Positions 6,260-6,826 of a stretch of DNA of 6,826 nucleotides are shown here, piece after piece (position 1 is the stretch's first letter; every line of letters starts with the position of its first letter). This DNA comes from Candidatus Helarchaeota archaeon. Its GTDB lineage: Archaea > Asgardarchaeota > Lokiarchaeia > Helarchaeales > HEL-GB-A. The DNA lies in NCBI GenBank assembly GCA_016840125.1, contig JAEOSY010000071.1, positions 1-6,826 of the forward strand. Reading direction: 5' to 3'. Position numbers and translations under genes: made by a program. The notes beneath the pieces are model-generated. The model did not search any database and had not been told where the DNA came from. It saw only the letters and a program-made list of their open reading frames with translations.

Positions 6260-6826
6260 CTATGTATGATAATGATAATCTTTTCCTTTGATTCGGTTCC
6301 ACTTTTCCTTTACACATGAACAAAGTCCTGATCCTTGACAAGTACTGCAGATCTCAACGGGCGGGTAACCCCTTCGATTCATTCCCCATCCCTGACAAGC
6401 TTTACAATATCCATAACCTCCACATAGTTTACATACTGGATCAGCATTTACAACCTTTGTCCGTTCTTTCTTTGGATCCTTCTCTTCTTTCTCGAGCGAA
6501 ACTTTCTCTTCATCTCGGTTTCTAGGTTTGAGATAGTTCGTAAATTCTTCGACAGTATCAGTTTGTAAATCATTGTTATAACTGAGATCAACAGCTTTTA
6601 ACTTTGGGAGTGAATAGAGTGGTTCAATATCTGAAATTTCATTGCTACTTAATGAAAGATATTCCAAATTCGATAATTTTTCTATTCCTTCAACGCTTCT
6701 GAGCTTATTTGACGATAAATCTAATTCTTGGAGTGATTTTAATCCAATTATATGATTAATATTCTCCATACCATTACGCGCAAGTTTTAATCTTCTAAGA
6801 GATGGTAAGTCATCAAATTCAAGTGG
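6260..6826 (-). CDS. Leucine-rich repeat protein with C-terminal DnaJ-like zinc module, N-terminus off the window
   Basis: The frame is open to the right edge, so the gene is partial; 188 residues are visible and it ends in TAG. An internal ATG at 6769 is not a likely start, because the residues before it (L-P-S-L-R-R-L-K-L-A-R-N) are already a leucine-rich repeat. Four repeats of about 22 residues are visible, of SDS22-like type (L-x2-L-x-x-L-x-L-S-x-N-x-(I/L)), ending near residue 85. A Lys/Glu-rich linker of about 40 residues follows. Then come CKLCGGYG, CKACQGWG, CSTCQGSG and CSC, with Cys at 132, 135, 141, 144, 160, 163, 169 and 171. These CxxCxGxG units match the zinc-binding centre of DnaJ/Hsp40, which holds two zinc ions; no J-domain is visible. 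LRRs bind proteins, so a protein-binding adaptor is likely. The tail ends in a short Tyr/His-rich segment. It is about 700 bases from the operon downstream, with no evidence of a shared role. Confidence 0.9.
   Translation of the reverse strand, partial: PLEFDDLPSLRRLKLARNGMENINHIIGLKSLQELDLSSNKLRSVEGIEKLSNLEYLSLSSNEISDIEPLYSLPKLKAVDLSYNNDLQTDTVEEFTNYLKPRNRDEEKVSLEKEEKDPKKERTKVVNADPVCKLCGGYGYCKACQGWGMNRRGYPPVEICSTCQGSGLCSCVKEKWNRIKGKDYHYHT
6314..6433 (-). other. CxxCxGxG zinc-binding module of the LRR protein (residues 132-171)
   Basis: Eight Cys form four pairs: three C-x2-C-x-G-x-G-like motifs plus a final C-x-C. Classical DnaJ has four full CxxCxGxG motifs over about 65-75 residues. Here the module is about 40 residues and the last motif is reduced, so it is a compact variant that could hold two metal ions. 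Confidence 0.75.

Noticed and set aside
6260..6769. ATG at 6769 as the true start of the LRR gene
   Set aside because: The frame is open to the window edge, and the residues before this Met already follow the leucine-rich repeat pattern.

Overview
All confidently supported genes lie on the minus strand, so the window reads right to left: an LRR/zinc-finger protein whose N-terminus is off the right edge (6826-6260), a GC-rich island holding gene debris (about 5757-6170), a cysteine-rich protein (5549-4593), and a giant solenoid protein (4582 to beyond base 1). The giant frame is the main content. It stays open for 1527 codons and leaves the window without a stop, so it fills the left two thirds that might otherwise look empty or full of small spurious plus-strand ORFs.

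The organism cannot be fixed from this window. Genes are AT-rich (lines I counted by hand: about 28% GC in the LRR gene, about 35% in the giant gene). There is a TATA-like element about 40 bp upstream of a start codon. Long alpha-solenoid and SDS22-like LRR proteins with zinc-binding tails are unusually common in archaea of the Asgard/Promethearchaeota type. I therefore favour an uncultivated archaeon, possibly Asgard, as an inference only. No ribosomal, informational or metabolic marker gene is present to test this.

Region 1-4582 (-): a protein of at least 1527 residues. It has an unrecognised N-terminal domain (about 1-225), then seven copies of a roughly 90-residue repeat built round Y-W and C-x-Y-M motifs (about 228-860), then about fourteen HEAT/ARM-like repeats of about 39 residues (about 955-1510 and probably continuing). 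Region 4593-5549 (-): a 318-residue protein with three C-x2-C-x5-C motifs, probably metal or Fe-S binding. Its stop codon lies inside the G-rich sequence just before the giant gene, so the two look like a translationally coupled operon. A candidate promoter and a 21-bp dyad lie just upstream of it. Region 5550-6259: about 700 bases without an intact convincing gene. It contains the GC-rich island (about 54% GC) with broken frames on both strands, and a candidate terminator for the LRR gene. Region 6260-6826 (-): at least four leucine-rich repeats, a charged linker and a DnaJ-like CxxCxGxG zinc module.

The best candidate for something undescribed is the two-gene unit of a small Cys-rich protein plus a giant two-type solenoid. 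The layout suggests a large scaffold and a metal-binding partner made in a fixed ratio, but nothing in the sequence identifies a catalytic activity or pathway. I found no tRNA, rRNA, CRISPR array or insertion sequence.
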